From the NCBI GenBank assembly GCA_963715405.1, contig OY970239.1, positions 1,054,001 to 1,118,000 of the forward strand: a stretch of 64,000 nucleotides of DNA. Reading direction: 5' to 3'. Under the pieces are notes generated by a model. The model saw only the letters and a list, made by a program, of their open reading frames with translations, was not told the DNA's origin and ran no database searches. The translations under genes and the position numbers were made by a program. This DNA comes from JALZKA01 sp963715405. GTDB taxonomy: Bacteria; Actinomycetota; Thermoleophilia; Solirubrobacterales; 70-9. Position 1 is the first letter of the stretch, and each line of letters begins with the position of its first letter. Positions 32,126 through 41,332 of this stretch are shown in pieces.

Positions 32126-32893
32126 CCTACCTCTCGGGGACCGCGTCGCGGCCTTCAGGGCAGTCCAGGCGCGAGTGCCTCGGACCCATCTGACGGGGGG
32201 AGAAACCTTGAGTGAAAAGCGTCGGTGGTCATCCCTGTGGTAGATCCCGATTCGTGGCCGATCGTGCGGCGTTGAGCGAGCCGGGATCTGGCTTGGGAGC
32301 GTTCCGGCGGCCGAATAGCCCGCGTCCCTGGCGGCTTGGACAACCCGGCCGTCGTGATCGCCGTACGGATAGGCGAGGGAGCGGCAAGGCAGCCCGAGCG
32401 CGGCTTCGCACTCTGCCCGGGAGCGCTCGAGCTCGAGCTCGAGCGACGTGTCGTCCAGCCGCGTCAGATGAGGGTGCGAGCGAGTGTGAGAGCCGACCTC
32501 CCAGCCGGCGGTCGTCAACTCGCGGAGCTCCTGCCAGGTCATCGGCAGGAGCTCGTCTCGGTGGTCTGTCTCCAGCCAGTGGTCCACTCCCGGCCATGCC
32601 ATCGGCTCGTCACGATCGGCAAACGCCGTGGGGACGAAGACGGTTGCCGGCATTTCGTGGCGGTCGAGGATCGGGCGAGCGAGCTCGCGCACCGATTTGT
32701 AGGAGTCGTCGAAAGTAACCGCGACCCGGCGATCCGTGCTTGGGCTCGTTGCCGCATCGAAGAACGTGACGCCGCGGTAGCCGCGGCGAGCCAGGATCCG
32801 GATCTGCTCCTCGAAACGGTTGGGAGTCACCGAGAGCGGCGCAGGCCAGCGCTCGCTCAACGCGTGGTAGCACAGGATTAGGGTGTCGGCCAT
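32084..32893 (-). CDS. Polysaccharide deacetylase (NodB/CE4)
   Basis: A 269-residue CE4 enzyme that removes N- or O-acetyl groups from sugars. The metal/catalytic motif TFDDSYKS is at residues 60-67 (Asp62/Asp63), the His pair in SHTRSHPHL at 136 and 140, and YPYGDHD closes the active site. No signal peptide is evident, so it may act at the cytoplasmic side on lipid-linked intermediates, or be exported otherwise. It is divergent from the GT4 gene at 32953. Confidence 0.88.
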   Translation of the reverse strand: MADTLILCYHALSERWPAPLSVTPNRFEEQIRILARRGYRGVTFFDAATSPSTDRRVAVTFDDSYKSVRELARPILDRHEMPATVFVPTAFADRDEPMAWPGVDHWLETDHRDELLPMTWQELRELTTAGWEVGSHTRSHPHLTRLDDTSLELELERSRAECEAALGLPCRSLAYPYGDHDGRVVQAARDAGYSAAGTLPSQIPARSTPHDRPRIGIYHRDDHRRFSLKVSPPVRWVRGTRAWTALKAATRSPRGRSTRGEHSDVADLD

Positions 32894-32952
32894 CCGGGTT
32901 CTTCGCTCGGCCGAGGTCGCGACGAGTCCGGCCGATAGGGCAGGCTATCGGC

Positions 32953-34134
32953 ATGAGCAGCGCACCGAAACACGCCGGCCGGGTGGGCGTCGTCACGCTC
33001 GTGACCAAACCTGGCACCTTCGGAGGCGGGGAGCGGATCGCCGCGGAGGTCACAAAGCGCCTCGACTCTGAGCGTTTCAACCCGACGCTTTGCATGACCC
33101 GTCCTCCGCCCGATCCCAGCCGGCCGGGCGGCGAGGGGTTTCTGGCCTTCGCCGCGGAGCTCGAAGAGGCGGGGGTGCGGCTCGTCGTGCTGCCTCGCCG
33201 CTCGAGGCTCGACGTCGTCGCCTGGCGCCCCCTTTACCGGATCCTGCGCGAAGAGGGCATCGACGTCGTTCACTCCCACATGTTCGGCTCGAACGTCTCT
33301 GGGGTGATCCTCGGCAGGATCGCGCGCGTGCCCGTTGTCGTCGCCCACGAGCACACCTGGTCGTTCGAGGGCCAGCCCGTGCGCCGTTTCCTGGACCGCG
33401 AGCTCATCGCTCGCCTCAGCGACGCGTTCGTGGCCGTCTCGCGAGAGGACAGGCGAAGGATGATCGAGATCGAAGGCATCGATCCGGGCGACATCGTCCA
33501 CATACCCAACGGAGTGCCCGCAACTCAGCCCACGGAGCCCAGGGATCTGCGCCCCGAGCTCGGGCTCGAACCCCGTGACCTCGTCGTCGGCAGCGTCGGC
33601 GTCCTTCGCCCGCAAAAGGCATTCGACGTCTTGATCCGCGCCGCCTCCCTCGTGCGATCCCGGTTTCCCGGCGTCAAATTCGTCATCGTGGGACCGGGCC
33701 GCCAGCGGGAATCGCTCGAGGTGCTGATCCGCGAGCTCGACCTCTCAGGCGTCGTTCGCCTGCTCGGCGCGCGCACCGACGTGCCGGATCTCCTGCACGC
33801 TTTCGATGTCGCGGTCTGCTCGTCCGACTTCGAGGGCGCACCGCTGTCGGTGATGGAGTACATGGAGGCCGGTCTGCCGGTGGTTTCGACTCGTGTCGGA
33901 GGGGTTCCCGATTTGATCTCGGACGGGGTCCATGGCCATCTCGTCCCGCCGCGTGAGCCCGAGGCACTTGCCGACGCGATCGAGCGCCTCCTCTCTGACC
34001 CAGGCGCGCGCGAGCGCATGGGTGGTGCGGCGCGCGAGAGGCGCCTCGGCGAGTTCGAGATCGACGTCATGGTGAAGCGGGTCGAGACGCTTTACGAGGA
34101 CCTCTTGCGAAAGAAGGGACGGGGCCGCCGTTGA
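32953..34134 (+). CDS. GT4-type glycosyltransferase
   Basis: A 393-residue GT-B enzyme. The N-terminal part has GTFGGGERIAAEVTKRL and VVHSHMFGSNVSGVILGR; the donor domain has VGSVGVLRPQKAFDVLIRAA and the GT4 E-x7-E block DFEGAPLSVMEYMEAGLPVV near residue 290. It likely transfers a hexose to a lipid-linked acceptor. The following CelD-like gene begins inside its stop codon (TTGA overlap), so the two products should be made together. Confidence 0.88.
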   Translation: MSSAPKHAGRVGVVTLVTKPGTFGGGERIAAEVTKRLDSERFNPTLCMTRPPPDPSRPGGEGFLAFAAELEEAGVRLVVLPRRSRLDVVAWRPLYRILREEGIDVVHSHMFGSNVSGVILGRIARVPVVVAHEHTWSFEGQPVRRFLDRELIARLSDAFVAVSREDRRRMIEIEGIDPGDIVHIPNGVPATQPTEPRDLRPELGLEPRDLVVGSVGVLRPQKAFDVLIRAASLVRSRFPGVKFVIVGPGRQRESLEVLIRELDLSGVVRLLGARTDVPDLLHAFDVAVCSSDFEGAPLSVMEYMEAGLPVVSTRVGGVPDLISDGVHGHLVPPREPEALADAIERLLSDPGARERMGGAARERRLGEFEIDVMVKRVETLYEDLLRKKGRGRR

Positions 34135-35273
34135 GTGCATCGCGTTTTAGCGTTGAGGTGATCGAAGAGACCGCGGCGATCTTGGCTCGGGAGGAGCCTT
34201 GGCGATCCCTGGCCGAAGAAAGCGGCAACGCTTTCGTCACCCCGGAGTGGTACCGCGCCTACGTGGAGGTCTACGGCGACTCGGCAACCCCCATGGTTGG
34301 CATCGCGCACAGCGCGGACGGCGCAGTGGGGGGGCTCTTGCCGTTTGTAAGGGAACGCGGCGGGCGCCTTCGCTTCGGAGGGTCCAACCTCGGCGATCTC
34401 TTCCATCCCTTGCCGGCTCAAGATGCGGACGGTCTGGCCGCCTCCGCTGCTGAGGTGCTCGGCCGGGGGGGTCCGGGGGCAATCGTGCTCGACAACGTCG
34501 AGGCCGGCGCAGAGTGGCCGGAAGTGCTGCGCGCGGAGAGCGGACGAAGGCTTGTGTCCAGGGCTTATCGCGACGGCGTGTCCCCGTTCATCGATCTCCG
34601 GGATTTCGGCTCCTGGGACGACTACCTGGCCAGCCGCTCGAAAAACGCGCGCTCGCAGCTTCGTCGTTACGGTCGGCGGCTGCGCGAGGAACACGAGGTC
34701 TCGTTTCGCCGGACCGAGCGGGCGGAGACCCTCAGCGAGGACCTCGGCTTGTTCTTTCGGCTCCACCTCGCGCGCTGGGCTACGCGAGGAGGGTCGAGCT
34801 CGGACAGCGCGCGCGTCCGTGCCTTCCACGAGCGCTTCGCGTCCGCCGCCCTCGAGCGTGGCTGGCTGAGGCTGTGGTTCCTCGAGATTGCGGGCGAACC
34901 GGTAGCGGCCTGGTACGGCTGGAGCATGGGCGGCAAGTACGCCTACTACCTGGCGGGGTTCGACCCGCGGTGGGCCGAGCAAAGGGTCGGGCACGTGCTT
35001 CTTTGCCATACGATCTCCGACGCCATCGAGGAGGGAGCGCGAGAGTACGACATGCTGCTTGGCGACGAGACCTACAAGGCGCGCTTTGCGACGGGCGAGC
35101 GCCACCTGCAAACGCTGATAATGACCCCCGCTCTCAGCCGCCGGGGCGTGACCGCGGCCGCGGAGGTCTCCCTTTGGCGCCTGAGCAGGCGCCTCGATCC
35201 CGAGCGCCGAGCGCGGGCGGAGGAGCGGCTCAGCTGGGTCCTTCGCCTTCTTCCCGGGCGGCGGCAGCGCTAG
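34131..35273 (+). CDS. CelD/BcsL-like GNAT-fold acyltransferase, second copy
   Basis: A 380-residue member of the same double-GNAT group as the protein at 17944. The block YLASRSKNARSQLRRYGRRLREE is the family core; the acceptor side has FLEIAGEPVAAWYGWSMGGKYAYYLAGFDPRW and ARSY-like YDMLLGDETYKARFA. A role in acylating an exported polysaccharide is plausible from context. TTG 34131 overlaps the GT4 stop, the only start that fits the family N-terminus. Its end overlaps the convergent ATP-grasp gene by 44 bases. Confidence 0.8.
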   Translation: MSASRFSVEVIEETAAILAREEPWRSLAEESGNAFVTPEWYRAYVEVYGDSATPMVGIAHSADGAVGGLLPFVRERGGRLRFGGSNLGDLFHPLPAQDADGLAASAAEVLGRGGPGAIVLDNVEAGAEWPEVLRAESGRRLVSRAYRDGVSPFIDLRDFGSWDDYLASRSKNARSQLRRYGRRLREEHEVSFRRTERAETLSEDLGLFFRLHLARWATRGGSSSDSARVRAFHERFASAALERGWLRLWFLEIAGEPVAAWYGWSMGGKYAYYLAGFDPRWAEQRVGHVLLCHTISDAIEEGAREYDMLLGDETYKARFATGERHLQTLIMTPALSRRGVTAAAEVSLWRLSRRLDPERRARAEERLSWVLRLLPGRRQR

Positions 35274-36432
35274 CGGCCTTCCCCAGCCTGCGACGCACCT
35301 GGATTCCGAGGTAGCGGGCGGCCGGCTTCGGGTCCCGCAGCGAGCTCACACTGTGGGCTGCTCCGCGCGCGTAGGCGAGGGAACCTGCAAGGTCCGCGAC
35401 GAGCCCGCCTTGGCGATCGCCCATTGCCCGGCGCACGTCGCCCCAGAGCCATTGGTAGCGGACTCCGGCGATTCCATCGGACAACGGCGGCACCGATTCA
35501 CCGAGGGCCATGCGGGCCCACGCGGCGGGAAGATTGGCGCGGGCCCCGCCGAGCATCAGGGCAAGGGACCCGTAGAATCGCCCGTTGAAGTCGATGAGGT
35601 GATCCGCGCCGCCGTCCCTCATGAGCTGAAGCTGGGCGATCCCAAACCACCCCAGCCCCGAGACGAGCCGCTGGGCGCGCTCTCGGATGACTTGGTCCAC
35701 CGCGATGGTCCTCGCCCGAACCGAGATCCCGGCGCCACGGGGCCACGTGCGCTCTGCCTCCTGCTGCGCACAAAAGACCACGTTGGACTCCGGATCGGCG
35801 AGGACGATCACGGCGCCGAGGTGCCCGCGCATCGGGCGCTGGAAAAGTGGCATGTCTCCGGCCTTCTCGATCGCCTCGGCTGCCGCGCGAGCTGAATCGG
35901 CGTCCCGCGCGAGAACCGCGGCGCTACGGCCTGGAAATCGTCCTTCCCGCAGGCCGGCCGCGAGCGCTTCGCCGACCCTGGGCTTCACCATGATGTGCTC
36001 TCCCGGCCACGCCTCTAGAGCCTCATCGAGCCGCGTTTTCATCTCTGGGACCGCGAAGCCTGCCTGTGTCGCGGCTTTGCTCAGGGCGAGCTTGTCCTGC
36101 GCTTCGATCACGCTCTCGTTCGCTGCATAGGGGATCACCGCAGGGATCGACTTGCGGTGATAAGAGAGAGCCGCTACGTCGAAATCACGGGCGCCGAAGA
36201 CGACGTCGTAGCGACCCGCGTCGACGGCCGCCTGCACCCCTTCGAGGAATCCCGAGAGCGACGATTCGGCGGCAGGCACCGGGTGCCACGCGCTCACAGC
36301 GCGTGACACGGCACACACGCAGCGGTCAAGGCGGGGGCTGCCTACGCCGACGCTCCAGCCGTCCGCGCTCAGCGCGCGGGCGGCAGCGAGCGCCTGCCTA
36401 GACAGCCCGTCTTCGACTATCAGCGCTCTCAT
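35230..36432 (-). CDS. ATP-grasp family ligase
   Basis: A 400-residue protein. The pre-ATP-grasp region (RALIVEDGLSRQALAAARAL) and the ATP-grasp fold are visible: EHIMVKPRVG (ATP-binding Lys), the lid, and the metal site HLIDFNGRFYGSLALML with the Asp/Asn pair. Enzymes of this type join a carboxylate to an amine or thiol. In polysaccharide clusters they may attach amino acids to sugars, but no substrate can be assigned. ATG 36432 is preferred over an in-frame GTG one codon earlier. The 5' end overlaps the Wzy-type gene by 35 bases, so the two are coupled. Confidence 0.75.
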   Translation of the reverse strand: MRALIVEDGLSRQALAAARALSADGWSVGVGSPRLDRCVCAVSRAVSAWHPVPAAESSLSGFLEGVQAAVDAGRYDVVFGARDFDVAALSYHRKSIPAVIPYAANESVIEAQDKLALSKAATQAGFAVPEMKTRLDEALEAWPGEHIMVKPRVGEALAAGLREGRFPGRSAAVLARDADSARAAAEAIEKAGDMPLFQRPMRGHLGAVIVLADPESNVVFCAQQEAERTWPRGAGISVRARTIAVDQVIRERAQRLVSGLGWFGIAQLQLMRDGGADHLIDFNGRFYGSLALMLGGARANLPAAWARMALGESVPPLSDGIAGVRYQWLWGDVRRAMGDRQGGLVADLAGSLAYARGAAHSVSSLRDPKPAARYLGIQVRRRLGKAASAAAAREEGEGPS

Positions 36433-37777
36433 CACGCGCGATCGCTAGTAGGCCCGGGCCAAGTCCCAGGAGGAGCCATAGCTGCTTTGCAAACTGGTCG
36501 GAGATGAAGAAGTCCGCGGCGAGGATCACGATCACCGCTATCGCCGTGGCCCGCGCGAGGATCTCCATCTGCGAATCGCCCGCCCTGCGGAAGATGCCGG
36601 CGGCGCGCATAGCGCAGATCAACGATCCCGCGACTAAAGCCAAGAAGAGCGCCAGTCCGACGATTCCCATCTCTGCCCAGATTTCGAGATAGACATTGTG
36701 GGCGACCTTCGGAGTGTCAAGGATGAACTCGTCGCGCTCGATCGCCCCAGGCTCGAGCAGATAGTTCGCCGAGGAAACCGGAAAGTTGCCCGACCCGACT
36801 CCCCTCAGCGGCTCGTCCTCGACCATTCGCCATCCAATGGTCCAGATGTCCGTCCGCCCCGTGCCGCCGTCTGCAGCAAGGATCCGCTCCGTCGCCTCCG
36901 GCGGCGCAAAAAGCGCGAAGAAGCAAGCGGCCCCCATCGCGGCGAGTACTCCGAGCACCGCGACGTGCATTCGCCACCTTCCGCCGAGGAAGAGCGCGGC
37001 CACGAAGCCGGCGAGAAGTGCGACGATGCCGCCTCGCGACAGCGTCGAGAGGGCCGCGATCAGGCACACGGCTCCCGCCAGGAGGGCGAGCAAACGCGCC
37101 GCCGAGAAGGCGCGGGCGGCGCCGGCAAGCCCAGCCGCGATCACGACCCCCGCGGCGAGGACCGCCGCGAGCTGATTCGGATCGCCGATGGTTCCTTGCA
37201 GGCGCTCGAGTTCGTCTGAGATCTCAGGCTGTGTGACGATGCCGTATCCGGCGGCGATCGTCGCTCCCGCCAAGTACGCCGCGAGCACCCAGACCACGTG
37301 CTTCCTTTCTCGCATGGCTGTGAAGACGATGGGCAGGAGCGCGAGGTTGAGCCCGTAGCGGTACGTCGCTTCGAGGGTGTCGCTCGCGCTGTCGGCCCAG
37401 ATCTGGCTGAGCGTCGACCAGGCGAGAAAGAGGATGATGAGGTAGGCGAGTCCTGGCTGCTCGGTGAACAAGTCTCGCCTCCGCTCTGAGCGGGTGGCCA
37501 TCGCCGCGAACCAGGACACCGCCAGGAGCAAGCCCGCCGCCTTCGCGAAGCTGAAAGCCGACTCGTCCGTGTCGGGTAGGGAGTCCAGGAACGCCAGGAA
37601 CGCGAACAGCGCCACGCCGGCGCTGAGGTCCGCGATGATGATGAGGACGAACACGGCTCCAAACGCGGCCCCCAGGGCGAGAGCCGGTTCGATGCCGGCC
37701 AATAGGCCCAGAGCCGCGGCTGCCAGCCCGAAGGTTCCGAGGAGGAGGGGCCGAGGCAGTCCGGCCGGAGCCGTCAC
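36398..37777 (-). CDS. O-antigen ligase/polymerase family membrane protein (Wzy_C)
   Basis: A 459-residue protein with about 11-12 membrane helices. The large extracellular loop between helices carries the family marks: STLSRGGIVALLAGFVAAL before it and VAHNVYLEIWAEMGIVGLALF after it, with the conserved His. It polymerises or ligates lipid-linked repeat units outside the membrane. The frame is open to 38044, but that part is a shadow of the kinase gene; GTG 37777 (MTAPAGLPRP) starts just before the first helix and 43 bp after the kinase stop. It belongs to a minus-strand unit with the Wzz-kinase and ATP-grasp genes. Confidence 0.85.
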   Translation of the reverse strand: MTAPAGLPRPLLLGTFGLAAAALGLLAGIEPALALGAAFGAVFVLIIIADLSAGVALFAFLAFLDSLPDTDESAFSFAKAAGLLLAVSWFAAMATRSERRRDLFTEQPGLAYLIILFLAWSTLSQIWADSASDTLEATYRYGLNLALLPIVFTAMRERKHVVWVLAAYLAGATIAAGYGIVTQPEISDELERLQGTIGDPNQLAAVLAAGVVIAAGLAGAARAFSAARLLALLAGAVCLIAALSTLSRGGIVALLAGFVAALFLGGRWRMHVAVLGVLAAMGAACFFALFAPPEATERILAADGGTGRTDIWTIGWRMVEDEPLRGVGSGNFPVSSANYLLEPGAIERDEFILDTPKVAHNVYLEIWAEMGIVGLALFLALVAGSLICAMRAAGIFRRAGDSQMEILARATAIAVIVILAADFFISDQFAKQLWLLLGLGPGLLAIARDESADSRRRAV

Positions 37778-37820
37778 GGAGTGCAGCGCGAGTGCGCTTG
37801 AACCGGTTCGGCGCAGTCGC

Positions 37821-39377
37821 TCATGCGGATTCCCTTGCGAACCTCGGCCGCATCGGCTCGGTGGCCGAGGCCGGCGAGGTATCGAAGTAATAAGCGCCTG
37901 AGTGGGGTCGGGGAACGCCGAGGATTGCGAATCCGAGAGGCCTGATGTCGTTTGACGCCAAGAGCTCTCCGAGCTCTTGCAGCCTGTCCAAGCGGCTGAT
38001 CCCGAGCCGGGCCACGAGGAGGACGTCGTCGACTCGAGCGGCAAGCGGGAGTGAGTCGATCACGGACGTCAGGGGAGGCGAGTCGATGATGACGTAATCG
38101 GCATGCTCCTTGGCGCGGTCCACCAGCTCCTGCGCGGCCGGAAGTGAGAAGAGCTCGCTGATCCAGCTGCCTTCGTAATCGGCAAGCAGGAGCGAAAGAT
38201 TCGGGCCGAACGCACTCGTCGTCACGAGCGCCTCTAGCAGAGTCGCGTTTTCGAGAAGCACGCTGACGACGCCGTGCTCGGCGGAGGTCCCGAGGGCCTG
38301 AGCGATGGCGGGGCGCCGAAGATCGGCCTCGATCAGGATCACCTTGCTGCCCGAAAGTGCGAGCGAGCAGGCGAGATTGATTGCCGTGCTTGTCTTGCCT
38401 TCGGAGGGCGACGATCCCGTCACCAGCAAGGCTTCGCTTCCTCCACGGCGACGGCGAGCTGCGGCCACGCTCGCGCGGAGGGTCCGGTATGCCTCGGTCG
38501 TCGGCGGAGAGAGATTGTGTGGGCCGAGGGCACCCTCGCCGCTGCGTCCCGGTTCATTCGGGACCCTGGCGAGGATGGGCAGGCTGTAGCGGCTCCGGAG
38601 CTGCTCCTCGCGCCTGACGAGCGGATCCAGGGCCTGGAGCGCGAACGCGGCTCCGATGCCCACGACGAGGCCCGCGAGGATCGCTCCAGCCAGTGTGAGA
38701 AGGGGGCGAGGCGAGGCTGCAGACGTTGGCAGGGCCGCCTCGGTCTCGAGCCTGAGCGTGGGATCAGGGCTGCTGGCGAGCGCCTCCAGGCGAGCCACCC
38801 GAGCGGCGAGGTCTGCGGACGGAGCACCTCCAATGCGGGCGCGGAGACCGGGAAGGATCTCCGCGATCTGGTCGTGGAGCGAAGCTGTGCGGGCGTCCAC
38901 CGCCGCGGCGGCGAATGCGTTAGCAAGAGCTTGGGCCTCCTCGGGCGATCCGCCCTCGGCCACGATCGCGACGATGTTGCTCTGGGCGATCGGCTCCGCA
39001 CGAACGTCCTTGAGCACCCCCTGCGCGGATGCGTCGAACCCGAAGTCCTGGCGGACACGCTCGGCAACGTCGATCGTGGTCGCAAGGCGCGCGGCAGTTT
39101 CCACGTCGCGGGTCGGGTCGGCGGACTCGCGAATCAGGCCGAGGTCTGCGAGCGTCGGGTCGTCCCCGGACACGGGGGTTACGAGCAGATCCGCCTCGGC
39201 TTCATAGACCTTGTCCGCGAACGCGAGGTAGAGGATGGCGCTGAGAACCGAAATCGCCACCGCGAGCACGACGACGCGGGCGCGCTCCCGGAGCACCTGC
39301 ACGTAGCGGCCCAGACCCTCCTGCTGGACGGGAGGCTGGAGCCAGTCGGGCGTATCGCCGTGGTGGGCGGCATTCAT
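37821..39377 (-). CDS. Wzz-type chain-length regulator fused to BY-kinase-like ATPase
   Basis: A 518-residue protein that sets polysaccharide chain length and export. Wzz domain: first helix VVVLAVAISVLSAILYLAF near residues 35-55 and second helix LLTLAGAILAGLVVGIGAAF near 225-245. The cytoplasmic ATPase has Walker A GSSPSEGKTSTAINLA, Walker A' ILIEADLRRP and Walker B VIIDSPP. The C-terminus has only one YY pair (GAYYFDTSP) rather than a Tyr cluster, so autophosphorylation may be limited. ATG 39377 is chosen because upstream codons extend past a plausible N-terminus. It is divergent from the GT gene at 39457. Confidence 0.87.
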   Translation of the reverse strand: MNAAHHGDTPDWLQPPVQQEGLGRYVQVLRERARVVVLAVAISVLSAILYLAFADKVYEAEADLLVTPVSGDDPTLADLGLIRESADPTRDVETAARLATTIDVAERVRQDFGFDASAQGVLKDVRAEPIAQSNIVAIVAEGGSPEEAQALANAFAAAAVDARTASLHDQIAEILPGLRARIGGAPSADLAARVARLEALASSPDPTLRLETEAALPTSAASPRPLLTLAGAILAGLVVGIGAAFALQALDPLVRREEQLRSRYSLPILARVPNEPGRSGEGALGPHNLSPPTTEAYRTLRASVAAARRRRGGSEALLVTGSSPSEGKTSTAINLACSLALSGSKVILIEADLRRPAIAQALGTSAEHGVVSVLLENATLLEALVTTSAFGPNLSLLLADYEGSWISELFSLPAAQELVDRAKEHADYVIIDSPPLTSVIDSLPLAARVDDVLLVARLGISRLDRLQELGELLASNDIRPLGFAILGVPRPHSGAYYFDTSPASATEPMRPRFARESA

Positions 39378-39456
39378 CGCGAGAAAGTCTGACAGCCGAC
39401 GCCCACGCTCGCGAGCAGCCTGAGTGGCGTGCCGGACCGATTGCAACGATGCCGCG

Positions 39457-40620
39457 ATGCGAATCGCCGTCTATACCGATTACGCGTACAGGCGAAGCGG
39501 GGGCGTGCTGTTCGCGGATCGCGCGTTCGCGCTGTTCCTCATGGGACTTCTAGAGCACGTGGAGCGACTCACGCTCGTGGGGCGTGTACAGCTCGAGGGC
39601 GGAGAAGGTCATTACCGGATCCCCGAGGAGGTCGGAGTCGTTCCGCTGCCTCACTACGAGAGCCTCGCAAGGCCCGTGGCAGTGCTCAAAAGCTTTGGGC
39701 GCGCCGCAGCGCGATTCTGGCGTGCGCTTCCAGATTTCGACGTCGTTTGGATCCTCGGCCCCCATCCCCTTGGGTTGATCTTCGTCGCTCTCGCGCTCAT
39801 TCGGGGAAAGCGGGTCGTGCTGGGTGTGCGCCAGGACCTGCCTCAGTACGCCCGGTCACGGCATCCAGGCCGCCGGTCCATCGCGCTCATCGCGGATGCG
39901 CTCGAGGGGGTATATCGCCTGCTCGCACGATGGATCCCAGTGGTCGTGGTTGGCCCAGCTCTCGCCGAGCGCTACCGGCACTCCGGCTCACTCCTCGAGA
40001 TCGCCGTGTCCCTGGTCGATTTTCCGCCCTCGGGCTCGGCGGCAGAGCCACGGAGCTATGACCGCAGCGAGCTCAGGCTCCTTAGCGTCGGGCGACTTGA
40101 GACCGAAAAGAATCCCCTGCTCCTCGTCGATGTGCTGGCCAGGCTCAATGAAGCGCCGGGGCCCCGGTGGCGGCTCGCTGTCTGTGGCGAGGGCCCGCTC
40201 CGAGATGCCCTGCTCAGGCGCCTGGATGAGGCGGGTCTCGCTGACCGGGCCAAGATCAGCGGTTACCTCCCTTTCGAGCAGCTCCTCGAGCAGTACACAA
40301 GCTCTCACTTCTTGCTTCATACGTCGTGGACCGAGGGGCTTCCGCAGGTATTCGTCGAAGCCGTGGCCTGTGGGCTTCCCATCGTCGCCACCGACGTCGG
40401 GGGCGTGCGAGCTGCGCTCGGCGATGCAGTTGCTCTCGTGCCCCCGGGCGACGCCGAAGCCGCAGCGTCGCGGCTCGAGGCACTCGCGCAGGATTCTCGG
40501 CTCAGGGACGGTCAGGTGGCCGCCGGTCTCGAGTACGCGCGCCGCCACACAATGGACGCAGAGCTTCAGCGCCTGGTTCGTTTCCTGCACCCTTCGGGGG
40601 CAGAAGGAGACCCTCAATGA
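39457..40620 (+). CDS. GT4-type glycosyltransferase
   Basis: A 387-residue GT-B enzyme starting MRIAVYTDYAYRRSGGVLFA. The donor domain is clear: LRLLSVGRLETEKNPLLLVDVLA, KISGYLPFEQLLEQYTSSHFLLHTS split over about 265-290 and the E-x7-E block TEGLPQVFVEAVACGLPIVATD. The likely role is transfer of a hexose during repeat-unit assembly. It is divergent from the Wzz-kinase gene and shares their 79-bp intergenic region, so both may answer to one control site. Nineteen bases separate it from the next gene. Confidence 0.87.
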   Translation: MRIAVYTDYAYRRSGGVLFADRAFALFLMGLLEHVERLTLVGRVQLEGGEGHYRIPEEVGVVPLPHYESLARPVAVLKSFGRAAARFWRALPDFDVVWILGPHPLGLIFVALALIRGKRVVLGVRQDLPQYARSRHPGRRSIALIADALEGVYRLLARWIPVVVVGPALAERYRHSGSLLEIAVSLVDFPPSGSAAEPRSYDRSELRLLSVGRLETEKNPLLLVDVLARLNEAPGPRWRLAVCGEGPLRDALLRRLDEAGLADRAKISGYLPFEQLLEQYTSSHFLLHTSWTEGLPQVFVEAVACGLPIVATDVGGVRAALGDAVALVPPGDAEAAASRLEALAQDSRLRDGQVAAGLEYARRHTMDAELQRLVRFLHPSGAEGDPQ

Positions 40621-40639
40621 GTGCGGTAACTTGCCAGAC

Positions 40640-41332
40640 ATGCACTTCTTCAGGCGCGAGAATTCGAGGCGGCCCGTGGTGGGCACGCGCCGCTTGGGGA
40701 CGGGATCGGTATCGCAGGCGCTCCAGGACGTCGCGTCCTGGGTCGACGACGTCCGCCGAAGCGCGGCTCAGACCGCCGACAAGGTAACGGCGGAGGTGAA
40801 ATCGCGCTCGCCCGAGCGCGGGCATTTCTTGGCCAACGAGGATCGCCTCGCCGCCGCGCTCATGAGCGCCCTTGCCGAGCGGACCCTCCAGCTGAAAAGT
40901 GATGCGGATGAGCTTGCGAGGCTGCTCGAACGTGCAGCGGCACAAATCGAAAGCGTTGCGCCTCAGACCGAGCGACCGCAATCGCCGGCCTCGAAAACAA
41001 GCCCTGCTCCGCAGGAGCAAAAGACGCCCACCAAGCAGCAGCAGCAGACGCCTACGTCGCAGGAATCCAAAACCCCGAAGGACTCCCAAACTCCGAAGCA
41101 ACCCGCAGCCTCGGAACGCCCGACGCCGGCGGAAAAGGATGCGGCTCCGAGCTCGCCGAACGTGCCGAGCCGGCTCGGGCGAAAGCGTAATGTCTCCGAG
41201 GGGATTCGGCTGCTGACGATGCAGATGGCCGTAGCCGGGAGCAGCAGGGAGGAGATCAGGCATCGCCTGCGCAAGGAGTTCAAGGTCGAACATGCCGACC
41301 AGGTGCTTGACGAGGTCCTCGAGTCCACGTGA
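40640..41332 (+). CDS. Helical protein with Gln/Pro/Thr-rich linker and shared C-terminal domain, unknown
   Basis: A 230-residue protein. Residues 1-105 are helical (QALQDVASWVDDVRRSA, LMSALAERTLQLKSDADELA), 106-185 are a low-complexity Gln/Pro/Thr/Lys linker, and the last 40 residues (IRLLTMQMAVAGSSREEIRH...DQVLDEVLEST) match the end of the next protein (ALLLATQLAVSGVPRPDIKA...TSMLDELLG). Similar tails occur in Thermoleophilia proteins of unknown role, as far as I recall. No signal peptide or membrane helix. ATG 40640 is the first start after the GT stop. GTG of the next gene overlaps its stop. Confidence 0.65.
   Translation: MHFFRRENSRRPVVGTRRLGTGSVSQALQDVASWVDDVRRSAAQTADKVTAEVKSRSPERGHFLANEDRLAAALMSALAERTLQLKSDADELARLLERAAAQIESVAPQTERPQSPASKTSPAPQEQKTPTKQQQQTPTSQESKTPKDSQTPKQPAASERPTPAEKDAAPSSPNVPSRLGRKRNVSEGIRLLTMQMAVAGSSREEIRHRLRKEFKVEHADQVLDEVLEST

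Noticed and set aside
32212..32718. Plus-strand frame over the deacetylase
   Set aside because: Antisense to clear NodB motifs, with no coding features.
39824..40639. Large extension of the 40640 protein across the glycosyltransferase
   Set aside because: Ser/Arg-rich out-of-frame translation of a certain GT4 gene; ATG 40640 is the first start beyond it.
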